Notes: generated by a model not told the origin, from the sequence alone. A stretch of DNA of 64,000 nt from Amycolatopsis sp. DSM 110486 (GCF_019468465.1 NZ_CP080519.1:310001-374000), one strand, 5' to 3'. Positions 48,950 through 58,026 are shown, numbered from the stretch's first letter. Numbers and translations: made by a program.

Positions 48950-49432
48950 TCAGCTGCGGCCGTAGGCCTTGCGAGCCAGCCGCGCGGCTGAAGGAGCGTG
49001 ACTGTCGGCTTCGGCCCGGATGTCGGCGATCGTCTTGGCCGCCAGGGCTTTGCGCCACTGGAGCTCGGCGTGCTGCATGGCCGAGTCGACCGCGCACTTG
49101 CGGCGGAACGCGCTCTGCGGCGCCTCCTGACCCATTCCGTGCTGCCGGATCTCGGTGCACTGGAACGCGTGGTCCCGGCCCTCGATGGCGGCGACCACGT
49201 CCATCAGCGTGATGTCCTCGGGCCGGCGCGCGAGCACGAACCCGCCGCGCGCGCCCGGGAGCGAACGCAGCAGCCCCGCGCGTACGAGCGCCTGCAGCTG
49301 CTTGTTCAGGTACGCCACGGGAAGCTCGTAGCTGGCCGCGAGGGACGCGGTGGACACCGGTTCGTCGTCGTCGAGCCACGCGAGCGACAGCAGGACGTGG
49401 ACGGACCACTCGACACCCTGGTTCATCCGCAC
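48950..49432 (-). CDS. Rrf2-family transcriptional regulator
   Basis: About 160 residues: winged HTH (VEWSVHVLLSLAWLDDDEPV; ASYELPVAYLNKQLQALVRA; LRSLPGARGGFVLARRPEDI) and a C-terminal part with two Cys (AFQCTEIRQHG; FRRKCAVDSAM) that could bind an iron-sulfur cluster or sense redox state. On the minus strand TTGACT and TAGGGT, 18 bases apart, lie seven bases before GTG 49432, suggesting a leaderless start; ATG 49426 is two codons further. It is divergent from the sigma factor gene. Confidence 0.88.
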   Translation of the reverse strand: MRMNQGVEWSVHVLLSLAWLDDDEPVSTASLAASYELPVAYLNKQLQALVRAGLLRSLPGARGGFVLARRPEDITLMDVVAAIEGRDHAFQCTEIRQHGMGQEAPQSAFRRKCAVDSAMQHAELQWRKALAAKTIADIRAEADSHAPSAARLARKAYGRS

Positions 49433-49540
49433 GGCCGTCACCCTAGACAATCTGGACCCTGGAAGTCAAGGTTCCGGTTGCGGGCACGGGAGCGCACCTG
49501 CCACCATCGGAATCCCCTGTAGCGCACGAGGAGCGGCGAA

Positions 49541-50434
49541 GTGACCGAAGTGGCCGGTGGCGGACTGACGGACGCGGTGGCGGCGTTCGAAGCCATGCGC
49601 CCGCGCCTGTTCGGCATCGCCTACCGGCTGCTGGGCACGGCGGCCGACGCGGAAGACGTGGTGCAGGACACGTGGATCCGCTGGCAGGGCACGGATCGCG
49701 ATGCGGTGCGCAACGCCGAGGCCTTCCTCGTCACCGCCGCGAGCCGCCTGGCGCTGACCGCCGCGACCTCCGCCCGCGCGCGCCGCGAGCTCTACGTCGG
49801 CCCGTGGCTGCCCGAGCCGATCCCGACCGCCGACGGCACCGACGTCACAGTGGAGCGCGGCGAGGCACTCGAGCTCGCCGTGCTGGTGCTGCTCGAACGG
49901 CTGACGCCGCAGGAGCGCGCGGTGTACGTGCTCAAGGAGGCCTTCGACTACCCGTATCGCGACATCGCCGGGTTCCTCGACATCAACGAGCAGCACGCGC
50001 GCCAGTTGGGCCACCGGGCTCGGGGCCACGTGACCCGCGAACGCGGCGCGCGCGTGAGCCCGGCCGAGCGCGACCGGTTGCTGCAAGCGTTTCTGGCAGC
50101 CGCGCAGCGGGGTGATCTCGAAGGCCTGCAGAGCCTGCTGGCCGAGCACGCCGTGGCCTACTCGGACGGTGGCGGCGTCGTCACGGCAGCGCGCAAACCG
50201 ATCTCCGGCCGCGATCGCGTGGCGCAGTACCTGGTGCGAACGGTCGGGATCCACGGGCAGCAGGTCGACACTTCCGTCGTGGCGGCCAACGGGCAGCACG
50301 TGGTCCTCGTCTCCCGCGCCGGCGAACCGCTGGCGGCGTGCTGGGTGGACGCATCGCCGCTGGGCATCGACCAGGTCTGCTTCGTCGTGAACCCGGCGAA
50401 GCTCGCCCGGCTGGCCGCGGCGGTCGCGGGGTGA
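49541..50434 (+). CDS. ECF41-type RNA polymerase sigma factor (SigJ-like)
   Basis: A 297-residue sigma factor. Region 2 is RLFGIAYRLLGTAADAEDVV followed by QDTWIRW; region 4 is LTPQERAVYVLKEAFDYPYR and INEQHARQLGHRARGHV. The C-terminal ~100 residues form a SnoaL-like domain containing YSDGGGVV, which in ECF41 sigma factors acts as built-in control instead of an anti-sigma factor. GTG 49541 follows GAGGAG. It overlaps the MocR gene by four bases. Usual ECF41 partner genes (CMD, SDR-like) are not directly adjacent. Confidence 0.93.
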   Translation: MTEVAGGGLTDAVAAFEAMRPRLFGIAYRLLGTAADAEDVVQDTWIRWQGTDRDAVRNAEAFLVTAASRLALTAATSARARRELYVGPWLPEPIPTADGTDVTVERGEALELAVLVLLERLTPQERAVYVLKEAFDYPYRDIAGFLDINEQHARQLGHRARGHVTRERGARVSPAERDRLLQAFLAAAQRGDLEGLQSLLAEHAVAYSDGGGVVTAARKPISGRDRVAQYLVRTVGIHGQQVDTSVVAANGQHVVLVSRAGEPLAACWVDASPLGIDQVCFVVNPAKLARLAAAVAG

Positions 50435-51816
50435 GCTCGCTCGGGATCGACCTGCACCTCGAGGCCGGCGGCGAACCGCGGGCGCGCTCGATCGAGGCCG
50501 CGCTGCGCGAGGCCGTGACGTCCGGGCGGCTGCCGGCCGGCACGCGCCTGCCCGGCACCCGCAGCCTGGCCGACGATCTGGGGATCGCGCGCGGCACCGT
50601 CGTGGAGGCCTACGCGCAGCTCGTGGCAGAGGGCTGGCTGGTGAGCACGACCGGATCGGGCACCCGCGTCGCCGAAACCCGGCTCCCCGTGGCGAAAGCG
50701 ATGTCGGAGGTCGAGCCGCGCCTGCTCGACCTGCGGCCCGGACGGCCGGATCTGAGCCTGTTCCCGCACACGTTGTGGTCGGCCAGTGTGAAACGCACGC
50801 TGGCGGCGGCGGGACCGTCCAGTTTGGACTACGGCGACCCGGCCGGCTCGCGTCTTCTGCGCGAAGCGGTGGCCACCTATGTGTCGCGGACGCGGGGCGT
50901 TCGCGCCGAGGCCGAGGCGGTCGTGATCACGAGCGGCTTCACCCACGGCCTCGCCTTGCTGGCGCGGGCGCTGCGGGAGTCGGGGATGTCCGTGATCGGC
51001 ACGGAGGACCCCGGCCTCGTCCACCACCGGCGCCTCATCCACGGCGCGGGTCTCGCGACCGCACCGCTGCCTGTGGGTCCGGAGGGCGCGGATCCCGCTA
51101 TTCTGGACCCGGACGTCCGCGCGGTCCTGCTCACGCCCGCGCACCAGCACCCGCGCGGCGTCGTGCTGAGCCCCGATCTGCGCACGGCCTTCCTCGACTG
51201 GGCACGCGCCCGCGACGGCTTCGTCATCGAGGACGACTACGACGGCGAGTTCCGCTACGACAAACAGCCCGTGGGCGCGCTGCAGGCGCTGGACCCGTCG
51301 CGCGTGGTCTTCGCGGGCAGCACCAGCAAGTCCCTGGCACCCGGCCTGCGCCTCGGCTGGCTCGTGCTGCCGCCGCGGCTGCGCATCCCCGTGCTCGACG
51401 CGCTCGCCGTCACCGGCGCCTCCGTCGGTGCCCCCGACCAGCTCGCCCTCGCCGACCTGCTCCAGCGCGGCGACTACGACCGCCACGTCCGCCGCGCCCG
51501 CCAGACCTACCAGAAGCGGCGCGCCGAGCTGGCCACCCGCCTCGCCACCCTCACCGACGTCCCCCTCGACGGCGTCCCCGCCGGCCTCCACGCCCTGCTC
51601 CCCCTGGCGTCGCGCCACGAGGAAAAGCGCCTCGTCGACACCGGCCTCCACGCGGGCGTCCGCCTGCTGGGCCTGCACACCTCGGGCTACTGGCACGGCA
51701 GCGACGACCGCGCCGGCCTGGTCCTCGGCTACGCCACCCCACCGCAACACTCGTGGCACCCTGCGCTGGACACGCTGGCGCAACTGCTGGAGGGCGCGGA
51801 GATCGCCGCTTGGTGA
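50431..51816 (+). CDS. MocR/PdxR-family regulator with aminotransferase-like domain
   Basis: A 461-residue regulator: GntR-type winged HTH at residues 20-75 (GTRLPGTRSLADDLGIARGT; AEGWLVSTTGSGTRV) and a fold-type I aminotransferase-like domain, with the PLP lysine in FAGSTSKSLAPGLRLGW. GTG 50431 overlaps the sigma factor stop (GTGA), so the two are translated together. MocR proteins sense pyridoxal phosphate or amino compounds. A stable pairing with an ECF41 sigma factor is unusual to my knowledge. Confidence 0.92.
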   Translation: MSSLGIDLHLEAGGEPRARSIEAALREAVTSGRLPAGTRLPGTRSLADDLGIARGTVVEAYAQLVAEGWLVSTTGSGTRVAETRLPVAKAMSEVEPRLLDLRPGRPDLSLFPHTLWSASVKRTLAAAGPSSLDYGDPAGSRLLREAVATYVSRTRGVRAEAEAVVITSGFTHGLALLARALRESGMSVIGTEDPGLVHHRRLIHGAGLATAPLPVGPEGADPAILDPDVRAVLLTPAHQHPRGVVLSPDLRTAFLDWARARDGFVIEDDYDGEFRYDKQPVGALQALDPSRVVFAGSTSKSLAPGLRLGWLVLPPRLRIPVLDALAVTGASVGAPDQLALADLLQRGDYDRHVRRARQTYQKRRAELATRLATLTDVPLDGVPAGLHALLPLASRHEEKRLVDTGLHAGVRLLGLHTSGYWHGSDDRAGLVLGYATPPQHSWHPALDTLAQLLEGAEIAAW

Positions 51817-52195
51817 CCCGGCTGTTGCCGGCTTGGGCATTCGGTCGGCTTGGGCATTCGGCCTGTCACCTCACGCCGGGCCTCGCCCGCGGCCGGTGCC
51901 AGCGGGCACCGGACCACACCGGTGCGCCGCCGCGGCCGTCGGCACAGCTTGAAGCCTTCCGGCCGCGGGTCCCGCACCGCCCTTGCCACCGGGCCGTCAG
52001 GCCGCGCCGTCGGGCCCTGCTCCCAACCGGAGCCGAGCGAAACAGGCCACGCCCTGCGCTATCCCCACGACACCGGCCCAGGGTGCAGCCCTCCGGGCAC
52101 GCCAGCTCACGGCCAGGAACTCCAGGCCACGCCAGTGCGCCTTGCTCCACGCCAGAGCCGAGCCAACCGAGCCGCGCAGTGCGCTGAGGCCGCGG
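51817..52195. other. 379-base stretch with a short tandem repeat, no gene
   Basis: No supported gene is seen. A 16-base unit CGGCTTGGGCATTCGG occurs twice (51829-51844 and 51846-51861) with one base between. The rest is GC-rich with many GCC/GCA words but no clear hairpin terminator. It lies between the MocR stop and the stop of the convergent epimerase gene. Confidence 0.5.
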
Positions 52196-53047
52196 TCAGC
52201 CCAGCTCGAACCCTTCCCGCCACGAAGGCCGGCTCGGCAGCCAACCCAGGTCCTTCCGAGCGTGCGTGTTGTCCGCTCCCCGAGCCCACGGCGTGCGCTC
52301 ACCGTCAGTCCGAGCAGGAGGCGGCGCCCCGACGGAAGCGCAGAACGTCGGCACCCACTCGTAGCCCGCCGCGGGCTCGTCGTCGCAGACGTTGACCGGG
52401 CCGGTGGGCCAGGTGAGGGCGGCGAGTGCGGCCGAGGCGGCGTCGTCGATGTGGAGGAAGCTGGTGACGTCGGCGGTGGCGGCGAGGGTGCCGGCCGCGG
52501 CGAGCTGGGCCATGAGGCCGCCGGCGGTGTACCAGGTGTCCGGGCCGTAGAGGGTGCCGTAGCGCAGGACCACCCATTCGGGCAATTCCGACACCGCGGT
52601 CTCCAGGCTGGCGACGCCCGACACCGAGCCGAGCCGGTCGGGGGCGCCGGTCAGGTCGAGCGGCGTGTCTTCCGTCGCGGGCGCGGCGCCGGGCTCGTAG
52701 GCCCACGAGATGCTCTGCGCGACGATCCGCCGCACCCCGGCGGCCTTCGCCGCGTCGACGAGGTTGCGCGTGCCGACCGTGCGCACCTGGGCGTTCGCGG
52801 TGCGGTCGCCCGAGCCGAGGTCCGTCAGCTGGTGCATCACGACGTCCGGCGCGGCGGCGCGGACGATCTCGGCCAGCGCGGGCGCGTTGTACGCGTCGCC
52901 GAGCACGGCCGTCGCGCCGAGCGCGGTGATCCGGTCGGCCGACCCGGCGCCGCGCGCCAGGCCCACCACCTCGTGGCCCTCCCCGAGCAGCGCCGGCACC
53001 ACCCGGCGCCCGACAACGCCGGACGCACCGGCGAGGAAGATCCGCAT
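52196..53047 (-). CDS. NAD(P)-dependent epimerase/dehydratase-like protein
   Basis: A 283-residue extended/atypical SDR. The Rossmann motif GASGVVGRRVV is at residues 7-17, NLVDAAKAAGVRRIVAQSIS near 95-115 and VLRYGTLYGPDTWY near 160. The usual YxxxK is not evident, since SWAYEPG occupies the region, so catalysis is uncertain. ATG 53047 has GAGAGGGAAAG upstream. It is divergent from another NAD(P)-binding protein, with which it shares a 207-base promoter region. Confidence 0.87.
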   Translation of the reverse strand: MRIFLAGASGVVGRRVVPALLGEGHEVVGLARGAGSADRITALGATAVLGDAYNAPALAEIVRAAAPDVVMHQLTDLGSGDRTANAQVRTVGTRNLVDAAKAAGVRRIVAQSISWAYEPGAAPATEDTPLDLTGAPDRLGSVSGVASLETAVSELPEWVVLRYGTLYGPDTWYTAGGLMAQLAAAGTLAATADVTSFLHIDDAASAALAALTWPTGPVNVCDDEPAAGYEWVPTFCASVGAPPPARTDGERTPWARGADNTHARKDLGWLPSRPSWREGFELG

Positions 53048-53254
53048 CTTTCCCTCTCAAACGATCTCGTGTGGACAACTCGGCGAGATCCAGTCAACCC
53101 GCGCCCACGCCGGACCGGTAGTCCACTTCGCCCCCGCCCCGTTGGACCGGTTCACGGAATCCGGAGGTGTGGATCACACACCGGCCTGTCACGTTCGCCG
53201 GACCTGCGCGGTCTGGGCAGTGATCCACACCCGAGACGAAATGAGGCAAGACCG

Positions 53255-54007
53255 ATGCGAGTGGCTGTCGCCGGCGGGACCGGGCTGATCGGCGCGCTGG
53301 TGGTGCGGAAGCTGACCGCCGCCGGGCACAAGCCGGTGGTGCTGGCGCGTTCGCGTGGCGTCGACCTGACGACCGGCGCCGGGCTCGGCGGACAGCTCGA
53401 CGGCTGCGAAGAGGTCGTCGACGTCACCAACGTCATGTCCGTGCGCAGGAAGCCCGCGGTCGGGTTCTTCGCTGCCGCCACGAGCAACCTCCTGGACGCC
53501 GCCGCGACGGCCGGGGCGCGGCACGTGATCACGCTCTCGATCGTCGGCGTGGACGACGTCGACCTCGGCTACTACTTCGGCAAGCGCAAGCAGGAGGAGC
53601 TCGTGCGCAACGGCCCGGTACCGTGGACGATCCTGCGGGCCACGCAGTTCCACGAGTTCCCGGAGCCCCTTGTGGACGGTGCCCGCGGGCCGTTCGTGGT
53701 GGTGCCCCAGGAACTGTCCCAGCCGGTTTCGGCGGACGAGGTCGCGAGCGCGCTGGCCGCGCAGGTCGGGCAGGAGCCGGGCGGCTACGTGCGGCCGCTC
53801 GCCGGACCCGAGCAGCTCCAGATGGCCGACATGGCCCGCCGGCTGGTCAAGGCCCGCGGATCCCGCAAGATCGTGCTGCCGGTGCGCCTGCCGGGCGCGG
53901 TCGGCAAGGCCATGACCGGCGGCGCGCTGCTCCCGCGCGAAGACTACGCCCGGGGCGAGCGCACGTTCGCCGAGTACCTGCGCCGCGTCGCGAACCGACT
54001 GTCCTGA
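53255..54007 (+). CDS. NmrA-like NAD(P)-binding protein (atypical SDR)
   Basis: A 250-residue protein with the Rossmann motif VAVAGGTGLIGALVVRKLTA, a central VDVTNVMSVRRKPAVGFF and GPVPWTILRATQFHEF, typical of NmrA/SDR_a5-like proteins that sense or use NAD(P). No catalytic Tyr-Lys pair is clear, although YYFGKRKQEE (Y, K) is at the right place. ATG 53255 follows GAGGCAAG. The next gene, a small membrane protein, starts 10 bases later and is likely cotranscribed. Confidence 0.88.
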   Translation: MRVAVAGGTGLIGALVVRKLTAAGHKPVVLARSRGVDLTTGAGLGGQLDGCEEVVDVTNVMSVRRKPAVGFFAAATSNLLDAAATAGARHVITLSIVGVDDVDLGYYFGKRKQEELVRNGPVPWTILRATQFHEFPEPLVDGARGPFVVVPQELSQPVSADEVASALAAQVGQEPGGYVRPLAGPEQLQMADMARRLVKARGSRKIVLPVRLPGAVGKAMTGGALLPREDYARGERTFAEYLRRVANRLS

Positions 54008-54017
54008 AAGGACTCCG

Positions 54018-54431
54018 ATGAACACCCTCGCCATCCGGGCCGCCCTGGTGATCCCGTTCCTCGACGAAGTGGTCGTCGGCGGCTGGAACCAGCTGTTTCC
54101 CGAAAGCTTCTACACCACGTTTCCCACGGTGGACCTGAACCCACCGTTCAGCGAACACTTCGCCCGCGACTTCGGCGGCGCGACGCTGGCCATCGCGCTG
54201 ATGCTCGGCATCGCGCTGGTCAAACCGAAGACGCACTACGTCGTGCCCGCCGCGGCGGCGTTCTCGCTCTTCGCCGTGCCGCACTTCTTCTTCCACCTGT
54301 TCGACACGCACCCGCCGGTGAGGTGGCAGGCCGTCGTGCTCACCACCGCCAATGCCCTCGTGGCACTCCTCGGCCTGGCCGCGATCCTCCTGGCCGTGCT
54401 GCGCGACCGGCGCGAGGCTACTGCGGCCTAG
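54018..54431 (+). CDS. small four-helix membrane protein
   Basis: A 137-residue protein with about four hydrophobic segments (residues 5-20, 52-68, 74-94, 105-128) and the pattern FSEHFARDFGGATLAIALML. It resembles uncharacterised actinobacterial membrane proteins found beside NmrA-like genes. ATG 54018 has AAAGGA upstream. Its 3' end overlaps the convergent frameshifted membrane gene by 14 bases. Confidence 0.8.
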   Translation: MNTLAIRAALVIPFLDEVVVGGWNQLFPESFYTTFPTVDLNPPFSEHFARDFGGATLAIALMLGIALVKPKTHYVVPAAAAFSLFAVPHFFFHLFDTHPPVRWQAVVLTTANALVALLGLAAILLAVLRDRREATAA

Positions 54432-55524
54432 CCCGGTACGGGTCGAGCGCGTCGGTCGGCCCCTTGCCGACGAAGTCGCCGGTCGCCCGCCACATCTCGC
54501 GTTCGTCCGCCAGCCGCACGGGCAGCGTCAACCCCATCGCGGCGGCGAGCGGCGCGCGGCCGAGGTCGACCATCGCGCGGACGGCGCCGGCCCACTCGTC
54601 CGTGGCGACCACAGCCACCCGGTACCAGACGACCGCCGGCACCAGCAGGCCCGCCAGCGCCCCCGCCGTCACCCACGGCAGGTCCGCCCGCCCGGCGATG
54701 AGGTCGACGGCAGCGGCCACCGCGACGAGCACGTGGCCGCAGAGCAGGCTGACGAAGAAGTCGACGTTCGTGCGCCCGTCCTCCACCTGCTCGCGGACGG
54801 GCTCGGAGACCACGGCGTTGAGCTCGTGCCACAGCACCTGCGAATCGAGCCGGTAGCGGTGGTGGCCGTACTCCTCGAACCGCCGGATCGCGTTGCCGAG
54901 CCGCGCGACGGCACCGCGCGCGGAAAAGCCGGCCCGGCCACGCGAAGTAGCCCTCGAGGACGCGGTAGAGCGGCGTCTGCAGTGCCGCCGGCACCAGCCC
55001 GAGCACGGCCGTGGCCGGCAGCCCCACAACGGCCGCCCACCCCGCGTCCACGCTCAACGTCCCCATCCGCCTCTGCCCCGGCGCCACGGCGAACCCGAAC
55101 ACCACGACGTTGATCAGGCTCGGCAGGATCCACCCGACCAGCAACGCCCGGGCGCCACCAGAGGGCACCCTGAACAATCCCGGTCATGCGCGCCCCGCGC
55201 CCCGCGCCCCGCGCCCCGCGCCCCGCGCCCCGCAGCCGGCGCACCAACCGCCGCCACGCCGCCGGCCGCCAAAAGGTGGGGCCTCGTCAAGGAAAGCTGG
55301 ACCTGGTGGCTGGACACCCTGTTGACCACCCGGCCACGGTGGACCGTCAGCTTCCCCCGCCTGAGGGGTTCGACATCGAAGCCAACGCCGCCGAGCGAAA
55401 TGGACCGGGCGTCGCCACGTGGAATCCCCGACGGTGGCGTCGGCGCGTCCGGATCACCGAACCGCGGCGAGTCCTCGTCGGGAGCGCAGGGATCCGTAGG
55501 TCCGTCGTTGTCCGACGTCGTCAT
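54418..55524 (-). pseudogene. conserved-looking membrane protein gene with two repeat-slippage frameshifts
   Basis: From ATG 55524 the frame encodes a soluble N-terminus (HSVGF-like SISLGGVGFDVEPLRRGKLT; VVNRVSSHQVQLSLTRPHLL). It then enters six 7-base repeats (55191-55232). The membrane part (GWILPSLINVVVFGFAVAPG; LEGYFAWPGRLF) continues in the next frame, and at a (CG)4 run (54915-54922) the frame switches back (NAIRRFEEYGHHRYRLDSQV to the stop at 54418). Loss of one 7-base unit and one CG unit would explain both shifts. The full protein would be about 365 residues with four or more helices. Function is unknown. Confidence 0.75.
55191..55232. repeat. six tandem copies of a 7-base repeat (CGCCCCG)
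   Basis: Six uninterrupted CGCCCCG units lie inside the membrane gene at the point where its reading frame breaks. Since 7 is not a multiple of 3, each copy-number change switches the frame. Confidence 0.9.
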
Positions 55525-55600
55525 CCGCCGCCGCCTGTCGTTCGCGCGAGCGCGTTCACCATAGTGGAAAACGCCCGCGCTACCGACGGTCGGCGCGAAA

Positions 55601-56025
55601 TCAGGCCGGCCCCAGATCCGAGGACAGCCAGTGTTCCGGACGCATCGAAATCACGATGTGCTCTCCGAGGTGGGTGCGCTCGAAGTCCAGGAAGGGCGCG
55701 ACTTTCTCCGGCGGCAGGTACCGCGACACCATTTCCCGCGTTTTCTCGTCGGCGCTGGGGCCGGTACCGGTGACCGGTCCCTCCACCGAGACGTACCGAA
55801 CGGTAGGAGAGTCCGTTGCACCATCAGGGTGAAACGCCCCGCCGCCTTGATCGCACGGGCTTTGCGCGCGCCCGGGGGCGTGCGGATCCACAGGTCACCG
55901 CCAGGGGTGTACTGGTACCAGATGGGCACGACGAGCGGGGCGCGGTCGAGGCGTTCGACCACCGACAACGCGCCGACGTGCGGCTCGGCCAGGAACTGTT
56001 CGCGTATTTCCGCTGTCAACACCAT
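55601..56025 (-). pseudogene. pyridoxamine-phosphate-oxidase-like (F420/FMN split barrel) protein, one-base frameshift
   Basis: From ATG 56025 the frame encodes a PPOX-type split-barrel protein: EQFLAEPHVGALSVVERLDR, APLVVPIWYQYTPGGDLWIR and KAAGRFTLMVQRT. At about 55812 the homologous sequence jumps to the next frame (SPTVRYVSVEGPVTG; YLPPEKVAPFLDFERTHLGE) and ends at 55601. One missing G in a CGGGAC context would restore a protein of about 142 residues, the usual family length. Either a true null mutation or an assembly error. Confidence 0.8.
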
Positions 56026-56192
56026 GACAGCGCAGGCTACGCCGGGGATCCGACAAGAACCGTCGCACTCGGCCGCTAAGTCCACTGTGGACGAATAAAT
56101 TCAGTCCGATCGAGTCAACCCTGTAACGCTCATGAAATCCTCCTCGATTGAACTGGGGTAACCCTTTCGCGAGACCGAGAGGAACGGGGAAA

Positions 56193-56240
56193 ATGACACT
56201 CGCCAAAACAGATGACCGCGATCTGACGCCCGCGCCGTGA
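56193..56240 (+). CDS. 15-residue leader ORF coupled to the monooxygenase gene
   Basis: ATG 56193, preceded by GAGAGGAACGGGG, opens a 15-codon frame (MTLAKTDDRDLTPAP) whose TGA (56238-56240) overlaps the GTG of the monooxygenase by four bases. The monooxygenase start itself has no ribosome binding site, so translation of the leader probably delivers ribosomes to it. No run of regulatory codons is seen. Confidence 0.55.
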   Translation: MTLAKTDDRDLTPAP

Positions 56241-57835
56241 CCGCGTCCGGGCAGGACACCGTGCTGGTCGTGGGGGCCGGACCGGTGGGCTTGACCGCCG
56301 CCGCCGAGCTGGTGCGCCAGGGCGCGCGCGTGCGGGTGGTCGAGCAGCTGGCCGAGCCCACCACGCAGTCCCGCGCGGTCGTCGTGCATCCGCGCACGCA
56401 GGAGCACCTGGCCGCCATGGGCGTGCTCGCGCGAATGGAGCGCGAGGCGTCCGCGATGACCGCGCTGGAGATGTACGCCGGCCAAGACCCGAAGCAGCCC
56501 ACCGTGCGGCTGGACACCGAGCACCTCGCCACCCGCTACGGCCGCATCCTCGACCTGGCCCAGCCGCGGACCGAGGCGCTGCTCGCCGAACACGCTGCCG
56601 GCCTGGGCGTGCGGGTCGAACGCGGCGTGACGCTGGAGAGCCTCGAACAGGACTCGACGGGCGTCACGGCCACCTTCACCTCCGCGGCCGGGCGCGACCG
56701 GTCCCGCTACGGCTGGGTGGTGGGCGCCGACGGCGGGCACAGCACCACCCGCACGGCCGTCGGCACGCGGATCGAGGGTGTGTTCGAAGGTCAACATTTT
56801 TTGTTCGCCGACGTCGCCGCCGAGTCCGAACGCTCACCCGACACCGTGCGAATGTTCGCGCACCCCGACGGCATCGGCGGCGTGTTCCCGATGCCCGAGG
56901 GGCGCACACGGCTGTTGTTCGAAGTCGGACGCCCGGCGGCCGGCGCGGTCCCGACGATCGCCGAGACGCAACAGCTCGTCGACCAGCGCGCGGGCGGCGC
57001 CTGGCGCGTGACGGACGCCCACTGGCTCACGTACTTCGAGATCCACCACGGCCAGGTGCCCCGCTACCGGCACGGCCGCGTGCTGCTGGCCGGCGACGCC
57101 GCGCACATCCACAGCCCCGCCGGCGGTCAGGGCATGAACACCGGCATCCACGACGCGGTCAACCTCGCGTGGAAGCTCGCCCTGGTCACCACCGGCCGCG
57201 CCGATCCTGGGCTGCTCGATTCCTACCACGCCGAACGCCACCGGGTCGGCGCGTCCGTGGTCAAGCAGACCACGCGCATGACCGACGTCATGACGGTCAA
57301 CGGCGCCGAACGCGGGCTGCGCAACCTCGCGCTGTTCCTGGTCGGACACCTCCCGCCCGTGCGCGAGGAGCTGATCTCCGGCATCGCCGAGGTCGACATC
57401 CACTACCGCGCCAGCCCCATCGTCACCGGCCGCGCGACCTCACGGCGGCACCCGCACCCGGGCGACCACGCGCCCGACCTGCCCGGCCTGCGCTCGGCAA
57501 TCGGCACGCCGACCTCACTCGACGAGCTGCTCCACCGGCCCGGCCACCTGCTCCTCACGAGCGTCCGGGACACGGCGGTCCTCGACGAATTCCGCGCGGC
57601 CCTGGCCGGGCTCGGCACGGTCGTACCCGTCGGCCCCGGCGGCCTCCAGGACCCGGACGGCTCGTTCACCGACCTCTACGGCACCGGCGAACACGGCCTC
57701 GCCCTCATCCGCCCCGACGGTTACCTCGGCCTCATCACCCGTGAGGGAACTCCCGAAAAGCTGTCCGGATACGCACAACTCCTGATGCACGGCGCTCAGG
57801 CCGCGTTGCCCGGTGGTAGGTCCCGCACATCCTGA
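56237..57835 (+). CDS. FAD-dependent aromatic monooxygenase (PheA/TetX-like hydroxylase)
   Basis: A 532-residue group A flavoprotein hydroxylase. The FAD motif is VLVVGAGPVGLTAAAELVRQ, the DG motif YGWVVGADGGHSTTR and the second FAD motif GRVLLAGDAAHIHSPAGGQG followed by NTGIHDAVNLAWKL. The C-terminal thioredoxin-like domain is present. This is the type used to hydroxylate phenols and polyketides. GTG 56237 overlaps the leader ORF stop. It could act on a phenolic compound; no pathway neighbours fix the substrate. Confidence 0.93.
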   Translation: MTASGQDTVLVVGAGPVGLTAAAELVRQGARVRVVEQLAEPTTQSRAVVVHPRTQEHLAAMGVLARMEREASAMTALEMYAGQDPKQPTVRLDTEHLATRYGRILDLAQPRTEALLAEHAAGLGVRVERGVTLESLEQDSTGVTATFTSAAGRDRSRYGWVVGADGGHSTTRTAVGTRIEGVFEGQHFLFADVAAESERSPDTVRMFAHPDGIGGVFPMPEGRTRLLFEVGRPAAGAVPTIAETQQLVDQRAGGAWRVTDAHWLTYFEIHHGQVPRYRHGRVLLAGDAAHIHSPAGGQGMNTGIHDAVNLAWKLALVTTGRADPGLLDSYHAERHRVGASVVKQTTRMTDVMTVNGAERGLRNLALFLVGHLPPVREELISGIAEVDIHYRASPIVTGRATSRRHPHPGDHAPDLPGLRSAIGTPTSLDELLHRPGHLLLTSVRDTAVLDEFRAALAGLGTVVPVGPGGLQDPDGSFTDLYGTGEHGLALIRPDGYLGLITREGTPEKLSGYAQLLMHGAQAALPGGRSRTS

Positions 57836-58017
57836 AACCCGAGCTGCGGGCCGCCACTCGTCGCGGGCAACGGGAGACCGCGCGGCCCGGAATGCCAGGC
57901 GCGCAAGGAGAACTTGTCGACGTCGAAGCCACTGCGGGAGCCGAACAGCCGGGCGAGCTCCGCCGCGTCCCGCGTGAGCAGCGGCGGCGAGATGCCGCAC
58001 TTCGCCGCGAAGCCCAC
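57796..58017 (-). CDS. short ORF or C-terminal remnant, unknown
   Basis: An open frame of up to 73 residues follows the TetR stop by ten bases on the same strand (GTG 58017) and contains PPLLTRDAAELARLFGSRSG and DVDKFSLRAWHSGPRG. Composition is protein-like, but I do not recognise it and no strong ribosome binding site is present. It may be a fragment of a larger lost gene or a short partner of the TetR gene. It overlaps the 3' end of the monooxygenase gene. Confidence 0.3.
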   Translation of the reverse strand: MGFAAKCGISPPLLTRDAAELARLFGSRSGFDVDKFSLRAWHSGPRGLPLPATSGGPQLGFQDVRDLPPGNAA

Positions 58018-58026
58018 CAGGCACCG

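Noticed and set aside
55191..55232. CRISPR-like array
   Set aside because: Seven-base units without spacers; this is a simple tandem repeat, and no cas gene is in the window.
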